13,911 bases of DNA from Burkholderiales bacterium (lineage in GTDB: Bacteria; Pseudomonadota; Gammaproteobacteria; Burkholderiales; JAEUMW01), in contig JAEUMX010000439.1 in the NCBI GenBank assembly GCA_016791285.1, positions 1 through 13,911 on the forward strand. The letters are read 5' to 3'. A model generated the notes under the pieces. The model was given only the letters and a program-made list of their open reading frames with translations, was not told the DNA's origin and made no database searches. Numbering within the stretch: position 1 is the stretch's first letter; the number at the start of each line of letters is the position of its first letter. The translations under genes and the position numbers were made by a program. This document shows, piece by piece, positions 1-6,305 of this stretch.

Positions 1-134
1 TGGAGTACGCGCGCTATCAGCTGGAGTTCTCCACCGACCCCGCGTGCCAGGGCGCGGGCTCGGAGAGGAGGCGCAGTCCAGGAGAACCTTTGGTGGGGAC
101 GCCGGCGCAAGTGGACACAGTGGGTATGTCGTGA
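1..134 (+). CDS. Probable 3' end of an upstream gene (partial)
   Basis: The third forward frame is open from the window edge to a TGA at 132-134 and would give about 43 C-terminal residues (beginning EYARYQLEFSTDPACQ). Most of its codons end in G or C, especially in the first half, as in the real genes of this window. The other two forward frames are also open here but read as Arg/Gly-rich, shadow-like protein. No start codon is visible and I recognise no family, so the call rests only on codon character and on the lack of any better explanation for this stretch. The upstream sequence is needed to decide whether it is genuine. Confidence 0.4.
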   Translation, partial: EYARYQLEFSTDPACQGAGSERRRSPGEPLVGTPAQVDTVGMS

Positions 135-260
135 AGTGTCAATCGCGCCGATCGCGATGTGAAGCATAATGGCGCCCGCGCAAGCCGGCACCCGCGTATG
201 GACACGGCATGTCCGGCGCGTTCTGTTTCCCTTCACACGTCCAACTTGGAGATGCAAAAG

Positions 261-839
261 ATGAAAAAGCACATGGCCGCGCTGGCCGCTGCCGCCAGCC
301 TCATGCTCGCCGCAACCGCCTTCGCCCAGCCGGGTACGGGAAAGGTGATCGAGGCAGGAGGAGGCGCCGAGGTGGTCACCGTCACCGCAACGGTCCAGGC
401 CGTGGATCAGGCGAAGCGCATCGTGACCCTCAAGGGACCCGAGGGCAACGTCTTCGATCTCAAGGTGGGCGATGAAGTGCGGAACCTGCCGCAGGTGAAG
501 GCGGGTGACATCGTGGTGGCCAAATACTTCGAGGCCGTCGCCATCGAGGTCAAGAAGGGCGGGCTCGGCATCCGCAGCGCCGAGTCGCAGACGGCGGTGT
601 CGCGGGCGCGGGCGGGTGAGAGGCCCGCAGGCGCGGTGGCAACGACGACCACGATCGTGGCGAATGTTCTCAAGGTCGACAATGGCAAGCAGATCGTGAC
701 CGTCGAAGGCCCGAACGGCAAGAGCGTGAACGTAAAGGTGAAGGACGCGGGCGTGCTCCAGCAGATCAAGGCCGGCGAGCAGGTCGAGATGACGATCACC
801 GAAGCGGTGGCGATCGCGGTCGAAGCGCCGAGGAAGTAG
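261..839 (+). CDS. Exported protein with two tandem copies of one small domain, function unknown
   Basis: This encodes 192 residues. The start at 261 (MKKHMAALAAAAS) is chosen because GGAG at 248-251 lies 9 bases upstream; the in-frame ATG at 252 directly abuts that GGAG, and the frame further upstream is not signal-like. Residues 1-22 form a clear Sec signal peptide with an AFA|Q cleavage site, so the mature protein should be periplasmic or outer. The mature part contains two related segments, about 39-99 and 128-192. Each has a beta-rich pattern of V..V....R/KQIVT..GP.G followed by V...VKAG or IKAGEQV and then the shared motif EAVAI. The linker between them is rich in Ala, Arg and Thr. I do not recognise a named family; the pattern suggests small beta-barrel-like domains. 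The gene is convergent with the vapBC operon downstream. Confidence 0.85.
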   Translation: MKKHMAALAAAASLMLAATAFAQPGTGKVIEAGGGAEVVTVTATVQAVDQAKRIVTLKGPEGNVFDLKVGDEVRNLPQVKAGDIVVAKYFEAVAIEVKKGGLGIRSAESQTAVSRARAGERPAGAVATTTTIVANVLKVDNGKQIVTVEGPNGKSVNVKVKDAGVLQQIKAGEQVEMTITEAVAIAVEAPRK

Positions 840-914
840 CCCTTACAGCTCTGGCTGCGCGGTTCGTGCCGCTTCTGTGATCGAGGTCTGATCTCTCGGG
901 GGTAAGCGCGAATG

Positions 915-1352
915 TCAGGAGAGGAACGCGGACAGGTCGTCGTGAGTGAAGGGATCGATGAAACGAACTCCCTCGAGAACGCCAAGATCCTGAAAGTCTT
1001 CCGTGAGCATGATGGTCACCCCGGCTTCCTGCGCAGTTGCCCACAGCATCGCATCCCAGAGCGGCATCCGATAGCGCCGAAGGCCGTCGATGGCATGGGA
1101 CAGCGTGTGCGCGCCCGCTGTGATCACAGGGAAGAGCGCCTGCCAATCCCGGATTCGATCGCGCGCCTCTTCTGCGGAGAGGTGCTCCTTACGGGTGACG
1201 ACGTGGAAGAATTCGGCCAACGCCTGGAGAGAGACCACCGTGTCCAACTCCACCAAAGAGCGTAGCAGCGTGTGAACGGTGTGATGCTTGGTGGGGTCGC
1301 CGGTGTCTATCGCGTACACCAATAGGTTGGTGTCGAGGGTCGCCTTCACCAT
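915..1352 (-). CDS. vapC: PIN-domain ribonuclease toxin of a type II toxin-antitoxin pair (VapC-like)
   Basis: This encodes 145 residues beginning MVKATLDTNLLVYAID. PIN-domain toxins are Mg2+-dependent RNases, typically cutting tRNA or rRNA, and are held inactive by the co-transcribed antitoxin. The expected acidic residues are visible: D7 in the LDTN motif, E47 in LAEFF, D100 in PLWDAM and D119 in TEDF. The length is normal for the family and nothing looks broken. The start at 1352 is preferred over an in-frame upstream start at 1385, because the ATG follows the antitoxin stop by a single base (TAG C ATG), which implies translational coupling, and because the DTN motif then sits at the usual N-terminal position. 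The RNA target cannot be read from sequence. Confidence 0.9.
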   Translation of the reverse strand: MVKATLDTNLLVYAIDTGDPTKHHTVHTLLRSLVELDTVVSLQALAEFFHVVTRKEHLSAEEARDRIRDWQALFPVITAGAHTLSHAIDGLRRYRMPLWDAMLWATAQEAGVTIMLTEDFQDLGVLEGVRFIDPFTHDDLSAFLS

Positions 1353-1353
1353 G

Positions 1354-1605
1354 CTACCGCTCGGACCGGTCGTAAAGTTCCTCACGGCGCATGCGCCCGA
1401 TCTGGAGGGCTCGTGCGCCGGACTTGAGACGAGTGAGCGCCGCCCGTTGCTCGCGCGAGATGCGCCTGTGCTCGGGAATCCCGGTCAAGCGGGCGACCGG
1501 TTTGCCGCGCCTGGTAATCAAGACCTCGGCACCCTTCTCCACCTCTGCTACGTAACGGGACAGATGCTGGTTTGCTTCACGCAGGCTAACCTGGCGTTTC
1601 GCCAT
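1354..1605 (-). CDS. vapB: Antitoxin of the Phd/YefM type, partner of the adjacent VapC-like toxin
   Basis: This encodes 83 residues beginning MAKRQVSLREANQHLSRYV. The pattern (S/REANQHLSRYV, EVEKGAEVLITRRGKPVARL) is typical of Phd/YefM-family antitoxins, whose N-terminal part binds operator DNA and whose C-terminal tail wraps the toxin. The start at 1605 is supported by GAGGA six bases upstream on the minus strand; an in-frame ATG at 1668 lies upstream of the predicted promoter and is unlikely. The gene comes first in a two-gene operon with the toxin, one base apart. It is probably autorepressed together with the toxin, as is usual for such pairs, and a small inverted repeat lies in its promoter. 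The Lys/Arg-rich C-terminal half (RREELYDRSER) is the likely toxin-binding region, by inference. Confidence 0.88.
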   Translation of the reverse strand: MAKRQVSLREANQHLSRYVAEVEKGAEVLITRRGKPVARLTGIPEHRRISREQRAALTRLKSGARALQIGRMRREELYDRSER

Positions 1606-1633
1606 CGACGGTCCTCGCTGTTCTTTTGCGTCG

Positions 1634-1662
1634 ATTGTAGGATGTTCTACATTCCCGATCAA
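1634..1662 (-). promoter_or_regulatory. Sigma-70-type promoter of the vapBC operon
   Basis: On the minus strand TTGATC (plus coordinates 1657-1662) is followed after exactly 17 bases by TACAAT (1634-1639). The -35 matches the TTGACA consensus at 4 of 6 positions and the -10 matches TATAAT at 5 of 6. Transcription would begin near 1627, giving a short leader of about 20 bases before the antitoxin ATG at 1605. The location and spacing make this the best promoter in the window. Confidence 0.7.
1636..1651. promoter_or_regulatory. Inverted repeat inside the vapBC promoter, candidate antitoxin operator
   Basis: TGTAG (1636-1640) and CTACA (1647-1651) form a perfect 5-bp inverted repeat around a 6-base centre. 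It starts within the -10 hexamer and runs into the spacer. Phd/YefM antitoxins bind short palindromes in their own promoters, so this is a plausible autorepression site. The arms are short and chance occurrence cannot be excluded. Confidence 0.45.
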
Positions 1663-1758
1663 CGCCATCCAGGGATCAGTTCCGCTGTGGGGAGTCGAAC
1701 ATGCGGGATGTCAGACCGGCAGCGACTGCGAACGATCGACCATGAAGGAAGAGCAGTC

Positions 1759-2580
1759 ATGAACAATAGGACAACGGCGACGGCAATGCATGCAGCTATC
1801 GGGCTCGCGCTCGGCATGGCGCTCAGCGCTGCCGCCCGCGCGGAGCTGAGCGCGGAAGAGCTCGCGAAGATGACGCAGAATCCGGTCGCGAATCTCATCA
1901 GCGTGCCGTTCCAGAACAACACCAACTTCCGTTACGGGCCGGAGAAGGGTACGCAGAACATCCTCAACATCCAGCCCGTGATTCCGATCACCGTGAACGA
2001 GGACTGGAATGTCATCACGCGCACCATCCTGCCGGTCATCTCGCAGCCGCCGCTGACGCCCTTCGACGATCGGGTGTTCGGGCTGGGTGACCTCCAGTTC
2101 AGTGCGTTTCTTTCTCCGGCCAACGCGGAGGGATTGATCTGGGGCGCCGGCGCCATCGTGCAGACGCCGACCAACACCAACTCCGTGCTCGGCAACGAGC
2201 GCTGGGGGCTCGGCCCGACCGCCGTGGTCCTAAAGCTGGAAAAGGGCAACCCGTGGGTGTACGGCGTCCTCGTCAATAACGTGTGGTCGGTGAGCAGCTC
2301 CGGCAGTTCGTCGAGCTACAGCAATTTCCTGATGCAGCCTTTCGTCAACTACAACTTTCCCGGCGGCACCTACCTCACTTCTTCACCGATCGTCACCGCC
2401 AACTGGCAGGCGAGCGGAGACAAGTGGACGGTGCCCCTGGGCGGCGGCATCGGCCACATCTTTCATGTCGGCCGACTGCCCGTGAACACACAGCTCTCGG
2501 CGTACTACAATGTCGCCCGGGTGGACGACGGTGCGTCGTGGCAGCTGCGCTTTCAGGTCCAGCTTTTGTTCCCCAAATGA
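1759..2580 (+). CDS. Outer-membrane beta-barrel protein, transporter/MetA-pathway-like family
   Basis: This encodes 273 residues beginning MNNRTTATAMHAAIG. The start at 1759 follows AAGGAAGAG (1745-1753) at good spacing, whereas the long upstream extension of the frame crosses the vapBC operon and is not coding. Residues 1-28 are a Sec signal peptide ending ARA|E. The mature protein has the sequence style of the barrel proteins annotated as 'transporter', 'neuromedin U-like' or Phenol_MetA_deg: LISVPFQNNTNFRYGP near the N-terminus, then IQPVIPITVNEDWNVITRTI, alternating aromatic strands, and a C-terminal strand ending LRFQVQLLFPK. It probably resides in the outer membrane. The substrate is unknown and the annotated family names should not be taken literally. 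A small lipoprotein gene follows 11 bases after the stop, so the two are probably co-transcribed. Confidence 0.85.
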   Translation: MNNRTTATAMHAAIGLALGMALSAAARAELSAEELAKMTQNPVANLISVPFQNNTNFRYGPEKGTQNILNIQPVIPITVNEDWNVITRTILPVISQPPLTPFDDRVFGLGDLQFSAFLSPANAEGLIWGAGAIVQTPTNTNSVLGNERWGLGPTAVVLKLEKGNPWVYGVLVNNVWSVSSSGSSSSYSNFLMQPFVNYNFPGGTYLTSSPIVTANWQASGDKWTVPLGGGIGHIFHVGRLPVNTQLSAYYNVARVDDGASWQLRFQVQLLFPK

Positions 2581-2591
2581 TCGAGGTTTTC

Positions 2592-2912
2592 ATGCCGAAG
2601 CGGATCCGGTTTTTCCTTCTCGCCCTCGCGGTGCTGGCCACCGCAGGTTGCCAGACCCAGACACAGATCCTCCAGGACGAGGCGTCGACAGCAACACAGG
2701 TCGCCGTCAACCGCGGGCGATTCGAGATGAATTGCCCGCAGGCGATGGGGACGATCCTCTCCAGCAACCTGCTGCAGCCGGTCGTGTGGGGCGGTATGGA
2801 GCGCGCCGAGTACACCGTCGGCATCGAGGGCTGCGGGCAGCGCAGAACCTACATCGTTGTCTGCCAGCTTGGTTCGGTGAGCTGCTTTGCGGCCGCTGGG
2901 CAGCCTTACTAG
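2592..2912 (+). CDS. Small Cys-rich lipoprotein, function unknown
   Basis: This encodes 106 residues beginning MPKRIRFFLLALAVLATAGC. A short hydrophobic signal ends in a lipobox-like TAGC, so Cys20 is the likely lipidated residue, and Gln at +2 would permit outer-membrane sorting. The mature chain carries four further cysteines, C48, C81, C91 and C98, in the contexts FEMNC, IEGCG, IVVC and VSCF. These could make two disulphides in the periplasm. The arrangement GCGQRRTYIVVC recalls a pattern seen in many small uncharacterised lipoproteins. The start at 2592 is preceded by GAGG with 5-base spacing. An in-frame ATG at 2577 overlaps the stop of the barrel gene (ATGA) and is a possible alternative adding five residues, but it has no clear ribosome-binding site. 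Confidence 0.75.
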   Translation: MPKRIRFFLLALAVLATAGCQTQTQILQDEASTATQVAVNRGRFEMNCPQAMGTILSSNLLQPVVWGGMERAEYTVGIEGCGQRRTYIVVCQLGSVSCFAAAGQPY

Positions 2913-3035
2913 TCTTCATGTATTGCTGCTGGCGGTAGAGAGTCACGCCTGCTTTACCCAGCACCGGTAGCAATCATCGAGCTCGGCGGCAAGCTGCACA
3001 CCGCGATGTCGGCGAGGCCGCTGCGGACGGCGGCC

Positions 3036-3065
3036 GTGAATATGCTGCGTTCGGCGTATTACAAT
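3036..3065 (+). promoter_or_regulatory. Possible promoter upstream of the exported protein at 3090
   Basis: TACAAT at 3060-3065 is a good -10 match (5 of 6). A weak -35-like GTGAAT lies at 3036-3041, 18 bases upstream. Transcription would start near 3072, just before the signal-peptide start at 3090, which fits the chosen start codon. The -35 is poor, so this is only a suggestion. The rest of the 2913-3089 gap holds no other convincing signal. Confidence 0.3.
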
Positions 3066-3089
3066 GGCGCCCTCGCAATCCGCGCGCTG

Positions 3090-3623
3090 ATGATGATTCC
3101 CCGACGTAGCCTTTTGCTCGGCGCAACGCTGCTTGCCTTGGTGGGGCCCGGCATCGGGTTTGCCCAAGAGGCGCAGATCCCCGCAGAACAGCCGGTGAAG
3201 AAGCCGGTTTACATTTTCGTCCAGAGCGCGAAGAGCGCAACCTACGACAACGGCAGACTCACGCTCAAAGGGGTGGGTGCTACGACCTTGTTTTTCGCCG
3301 ACCGCCCGGAGCGCGTGACCGGGCATATGTCGACGCGGGCGTTCGTCCCGTTCTGGAAGGATGGCAAGGAGAGCTTCCTGGCGGATGCGCCACATGCGAC
3401 GTTGTCGTTCCTGGGACAGGGCGACGCCGTGGACCTGGTCATGGAGCTGCGCGATCCGGTGTTGAAAGGCGATGACCTCACCTACGGCGCCACCATCCTG
3501 CAAGGCGACGTGCCGGCGAAAGGGGGGGTGGTTTCGCTCTTCATCGACCTCGTCGGCGTGCCGCCACAGTTGTTGGCGAACGGGGCGGAACGTCGCACAT
3601 GGCGTCGCCGCGGGTATTATTGA
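3090..3623 (+). CDS. Exported protein, conserved-looking but of unknown function
   Basis: This encodes 177 residues from the ATG at 3090 (MMIPRRSLLLGATLLALVG). The next codon, ATG at 3093, is equally possible. Earlier in-frame ATGs at 3006 and 3042 would put a polar extension before the signal peptide, and no start has a good Shine-Dalgarno sequence. The signal peptide ends GFA|QEA. The mature protein reads as a compact beta-rich domain: YIFVQSAKSATYDNGRLTL, then FFADRPERVTGHMST, FVPFWKDGKESFLADAPHA, YGATILQGDVPAKGGVVSLF and IDLVGVPP. I have an impression of similar proteins in other proteobacteria but know no assigned role. It has no lipobox and no membrane segment, so it is likely periplasmic. 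The gene lies 28 bases upstream of the large repeat lipoprotein and may share its transcript. Confidence 0.75.
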   Translation: MMIPRRSLLLGATLLALVGPGIGFAQEAQIPAEQPVKKPVYIFVQSAKSATYDNGRLTLKGVGATTLFFADRPERVTGHMSTRAFVPFWKDGKESFLADAPHATLSFLGQGDAVDLVMELRDPVLKGDDLTYGATILQGDVPAKGGVVSLFIDLVGVPPQLLANGAERRTWRRRGYY

Positions 3624-3644
3624 GGGAAGAGGGAAGAGGGAAGA
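3624..3644 (+). repeat. Three exact tandem copies of GGGAAGA forming the ribosome-binding region of the next gene
   Basis: The heptamer GGGAAGA is repeated without mismatch at 3624-3630, 3631-3637 and 3638-3644, immediately after the stop codon at 3621-3623 and just before the ATG at 3652. Each copy is purine-rich and Shine-Dalgarno-like. The copy nearest the gene, ending 7 bases before the start, is the best placed. Short tandem repeats of this kind can change copy number by slippage. Confidence 0.8.
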
Positions 3645-3651
3645 GCAGAAC

Positions 3652-6201
3652 ATGGTCCAACGACAAGTCATTCGCCCGGGCGCTGCGCTTGCCCTCTGGG
3701 CCGCGATCATCCTCATGGGCGCCTCGTCTTGCGCGCACCGGCAGGGGGCCACGCCGCCGCCCGGACTGGAATCCCTGCCCGCCCCGGGCGCTCCATCTGC
3801 CGCAGTGGCCGGCACTCCCGCCCAGCCGACGCAGCCATCTCCCGACCCCTGGCCCCGACCCTTGACGTTGAGCAACGCGAACGTGCTCGCCTATCAGCCG
3901 CAGATCACGAGCTGGGACGGCAACGTGATCAAGTTCCGCTCCGCCATCGCGCTCAAAGCGACCGGCGCGAAGACGGAGACCTTCGGCGTGGTCTGGGCGC
4001 AGGCCCGCACGCAGGTCGATCGGGTCGACCGCATGGTCGTGTTCGAAGACTTGAAGATCACCAAGAGCAGTTTCCCGACCCTGCCTTTCAAGGGCGCACA
4101 GTACGTGCAGGAGCTCCAGCAGCGCTTCGCCGAGGACGTGCGCACCATCGCCCTCGACCGCGTCGAGGCCTCGCTTGCTCTTGCGGGTGTTTCGCCGCCC
4201 AGCTTCAGGGTCAACAACGAACCGCCTCACGTCATCATCAGTTATACGCCGTCGATCCTGGTGTCGATCGATGGCGCACCCGTGGTGAAGCCGATTCCCA
4301 ACGCACCGTACGAGCGCATCATCAACACGCGGCTCCTGGTGATGCGCTCGGGTGCGGACGGCCCCTGGCTGCTCCACGTGCACGACGGCTGGCTCACGGC
4401 GAAGACGCTCGAGGGTCCCTGGACCCAGCTCTTCAACGCGCCGGCGGCGCTGACCGTCATCGCCAAGGACCTCGCGAAAACGGGCGCCGTCGACCTGCTC
4501 GACAGTCCGCCCGATGCGAAGACGAAGCTCACGCTCGCGAAGGGCGTGCCCGCGGTCTATGTGAGCCAGGTTCCAACGGAGCTCGTCGTCTTCGACGGCC
4601 AGCCCGATTTTCAGCCGGTCTCCGGGACCGGGCTGCTGTGGGCGAACAACACGGCGTCGGATGTCTTCGTCGACACGACGAACAACTATTACTACCTGCT
4701 GCTTGCCGGTCGCTGGTTTCGGGGGCCCGAGCTGGACGGCCCCTGGACCTACGTCGCCGCGACTGCACTGCCCCCTGACTTCACCAAGATTCCCACGAGC
4801 TCGCCGGCCGCAGTGGTGCTCGCCTCGGTGGCGGGTACGCCGCAGGCGCAGGAAGCGCTGATCGAGAACCACATCCCGCAGACCGCGACGATCAAGCGCA
4901 CCAACGGTCCGGCCTTCACGGCGACCTTCGACGGGGCGCCCGTCCTGAAACAGATCCCGGGGACACCGTTGAATTACATCGTCAACTCCCCGGCGCCTAT
5001 CATCCAGGTGAGCGACGAGAGCTACTTCGCACTGCAGGCCGGGGTCTGGTTCACCTCGACCACCCCCAACGGTCCGTGGATCATCGCCGAGACGGTGCCG
5101 CCGGTGATCTACACGATTCCGGTGGCCTCGCCGCTGCACTACGTCACCTACGTCCGGGTGTACGGCTCGACGCCCGAGGTGGTGTACGTCGGCTACACAC
5201 CGGGCTACCTCGGCACGGTGGTTTCGAGCGACGGTGTCGTCGTCTACGGGACCGGCTACTACTACACGCCATGGATCGGGGATTACTGGTATCAGCCGCC
5301 GGTCACCTGGGGTGTCGCGGCGGCGCCGGTCTACAACCCGTACGCCGGGGCCGCTTTCGGCTTCGCCATGGGAGCGGCGATCGGCGCGGCGGCGTGGGCG
5401 CCGTACTACGGGCCCGCCTACTACCACCCCGGCTACTGGGGCTATCCCTGCTGCGGAGCGACCACGGCGAATGTGTATCGCAACTGGGGCACCGGTGCGA
5501 GCTACGGTACGCGGAGCTGGTATGCGAGCGGTGACCAGGTCGGCACCAAGGCCTATGGCGGCTATGAGAACTACCGCACGGGCACCACCGGCACCTACGC
5601 CGGGGCGCGCAGCTACAACGCCGACACCGGCTGGGCGAAGGAAGGCTATGGACGCACCTTCAACATGCCGGGCGGCGTCAGCGGCAATGTCGATCGCGGC
5701 GCTGCCTACAACGCATACACGGGTCAGCGTTACTACTCGTCGTCGGGATCGGCGACCGGTCCGGGCGGCAGTTCGATCTCGCACGATGCGAGTGCCACGG
5801 CCGGCCCGGAAGGAGTCGCGCATTCGTCCACGACCACGGCGTACGACGCGAAGACCGGGGAGACCCGGACCTGGAGCGACGGCCGCCCCGCCAACGACAC
5901 GTACGCCGGGGCCGACGGCAACGCCTACCGCAGCAGCGAAAGCGGGTGGCAGCAGCACACGGCGAACGGCTGGCAATCATCGCTCGGCAGTTCGTCGTGG
6001 GCCGACAAGGAACAGCAGGCACGCAGCACGGGCGAAGATCGCTTCAACAGCGGCGGCTGGGGCGATCGCTCCGGAGGTTGGGGCGGCGGCGAGCGCTCGG
6101 GTGGGGGCGGCTGGGGTGGCGGCGGCCACTATGGCAGCTTTGGCGATCGCTTCGGCGGAGGCGGCTTCGGCGGTTTCCGGGGCGGCGGTTTCCGCCGCTG
6201 A
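3652..6201 (+). CDS. Large repeat-containing lipoprotein with CBM5/12-like WF/GPW repeats, glycine zipper and Gly-rich tail
   Basis: This encodes 849 residues beginning MVQRQVIRPGAALAL. The signal ends in ASSC, so Cys27 is probably lipidated, with Ala at +2 favouring the outer membrane. A Pro-rich linker leads to DPWPR (65-69) and a domain to about 200. Three repeats follow at roughly 207-257, 315-366 and 427-476. Each has DG.P...PI..., an N[TS] pair, a Y-rich strand, G.WF or GW and finally GPW. Such proteins are commonly labelled carbohydrate-binding family V/XII from this Trp pattern; sugar binding is unproven. Residues 483-540 carry VIYTIP..SPL and VGYTPGYLGTVV. G566, G570, G574 and G578 form a glycine zipper. 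Tyr/Gly/Ser-rich sequence and a Gly/Trp/Arg tail (about 800-849) finish the protein. The start at 3652 is chosen for its GGGAAGA ribosome-binding region and its signal peptide. A paralogue follows directly. Confidence 0.85.
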   Translation: MVQRQVIRPGAALALWAAIILMGASSCAHRQGATPPPGLESLPAPGAPSAAVAGTPAQPTQPSPDPWPRPLTLSNANVLAYQPQITSWDGNVIKFRSAIALKATGAKTETFGVVWAQARTQVDRVDRMVVFEDLKITKSSFPTLPFKGAQYVQELQQRFAEDVRTIALDRVEASLALAGVSPPSFRVNNEPPHVIISYTPSILVSIDGAPVVKPIPNAPYERIINTRLLVMRSGADGPWLLHVHDGWLTAKTLEGPWTQLFNAPAALTVIAKDLAKTGAVDLLDSPPDAKTKLTLAKGVPAVYVSQVPTELVVFDGQPDFQPVSGTGLLWANNTASDVFVDTTNNYYYLLLAGRWFRGPELDGPWTYVAATALPPDFTKIPTSSPAAVVLASVAGTPQAQEALIENHIPQTATIKRTNGPAFTATFDGAPVLKQIPGTPLNYIVNSPAPIIQVSDESYFALQAGVWFTSTTPNGPWIIAETVPPVIYTIPVASPLHYVTYVRVYGSTPEVVYVGYTPGYLGTVVSSDGVVVYGTGYYYTPWIGDYWYQPPVTWGVAAAPVYNPYAGAAFGFAMGAAIGAAAWAPYYGPAYYHPGYWGYPCCGATTANVYRNWGTGASYGTRSWYASGDQVGTKAYGGYENYRTGTTGTYAGARSYNADTGWAKEGYGRTFNMPGGVSGNVDRGAAYNAYTGQRYYSSSGSATGPGGSSISHDASATAGPEGVAHSSTTTAYDAKTGETRTWSDGRPANDTYAGADGNAYRSSESGWQQHTANGWQSSLGSSSWADKEQQARSTGEDRFNSGGWGDRSGGWGGGERSGGGGWGGGGHYGSFGDRFGGGGFGGFRGGGFRR

Positions 6202-6305
6202 CCCGGGACGCCGGCTGGCGCGATTCTTTCGTATCTCCCGAGCGCGCACGGCCGCCCAGCCGACCATATCCGGACGATCATCGATTCTCCGAGGAAGCAA
6301 CCACC

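Noticed and set aside
140..260. Promoter for the gene at 261 based on CATAAT (165-170)
   Set aside because: No acceptable -35 lies 16-18 bases upstream. The ATCGCG direct repeats nearby (142-147, 151-156) are common words in this GC-rich sequence.
840..914. Terminator between the exported protein gene and vapC
   Set aside because: Only a 4-bp GCGG/CCGC stem was found, with no T-run; too weak to call.
2943..3875. Minus-strand frame of about 310 codons opposite the exported protein at 3090
   Set aside because: There is no start context, signal or family pattern. The plus frame has a signal peptide and conserved-looking motifs.
3541..5976. Open minus-strand frame of about 811 codons opposite the large repeat lipoprotein
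   Set aside because: It is Arg/Val/Gly/Asp-rich with no domain or signal, and exactly mirrors a plus gene with clear homology to its neighbour. Such long antisense frames are expected in high-GC coding DNA.
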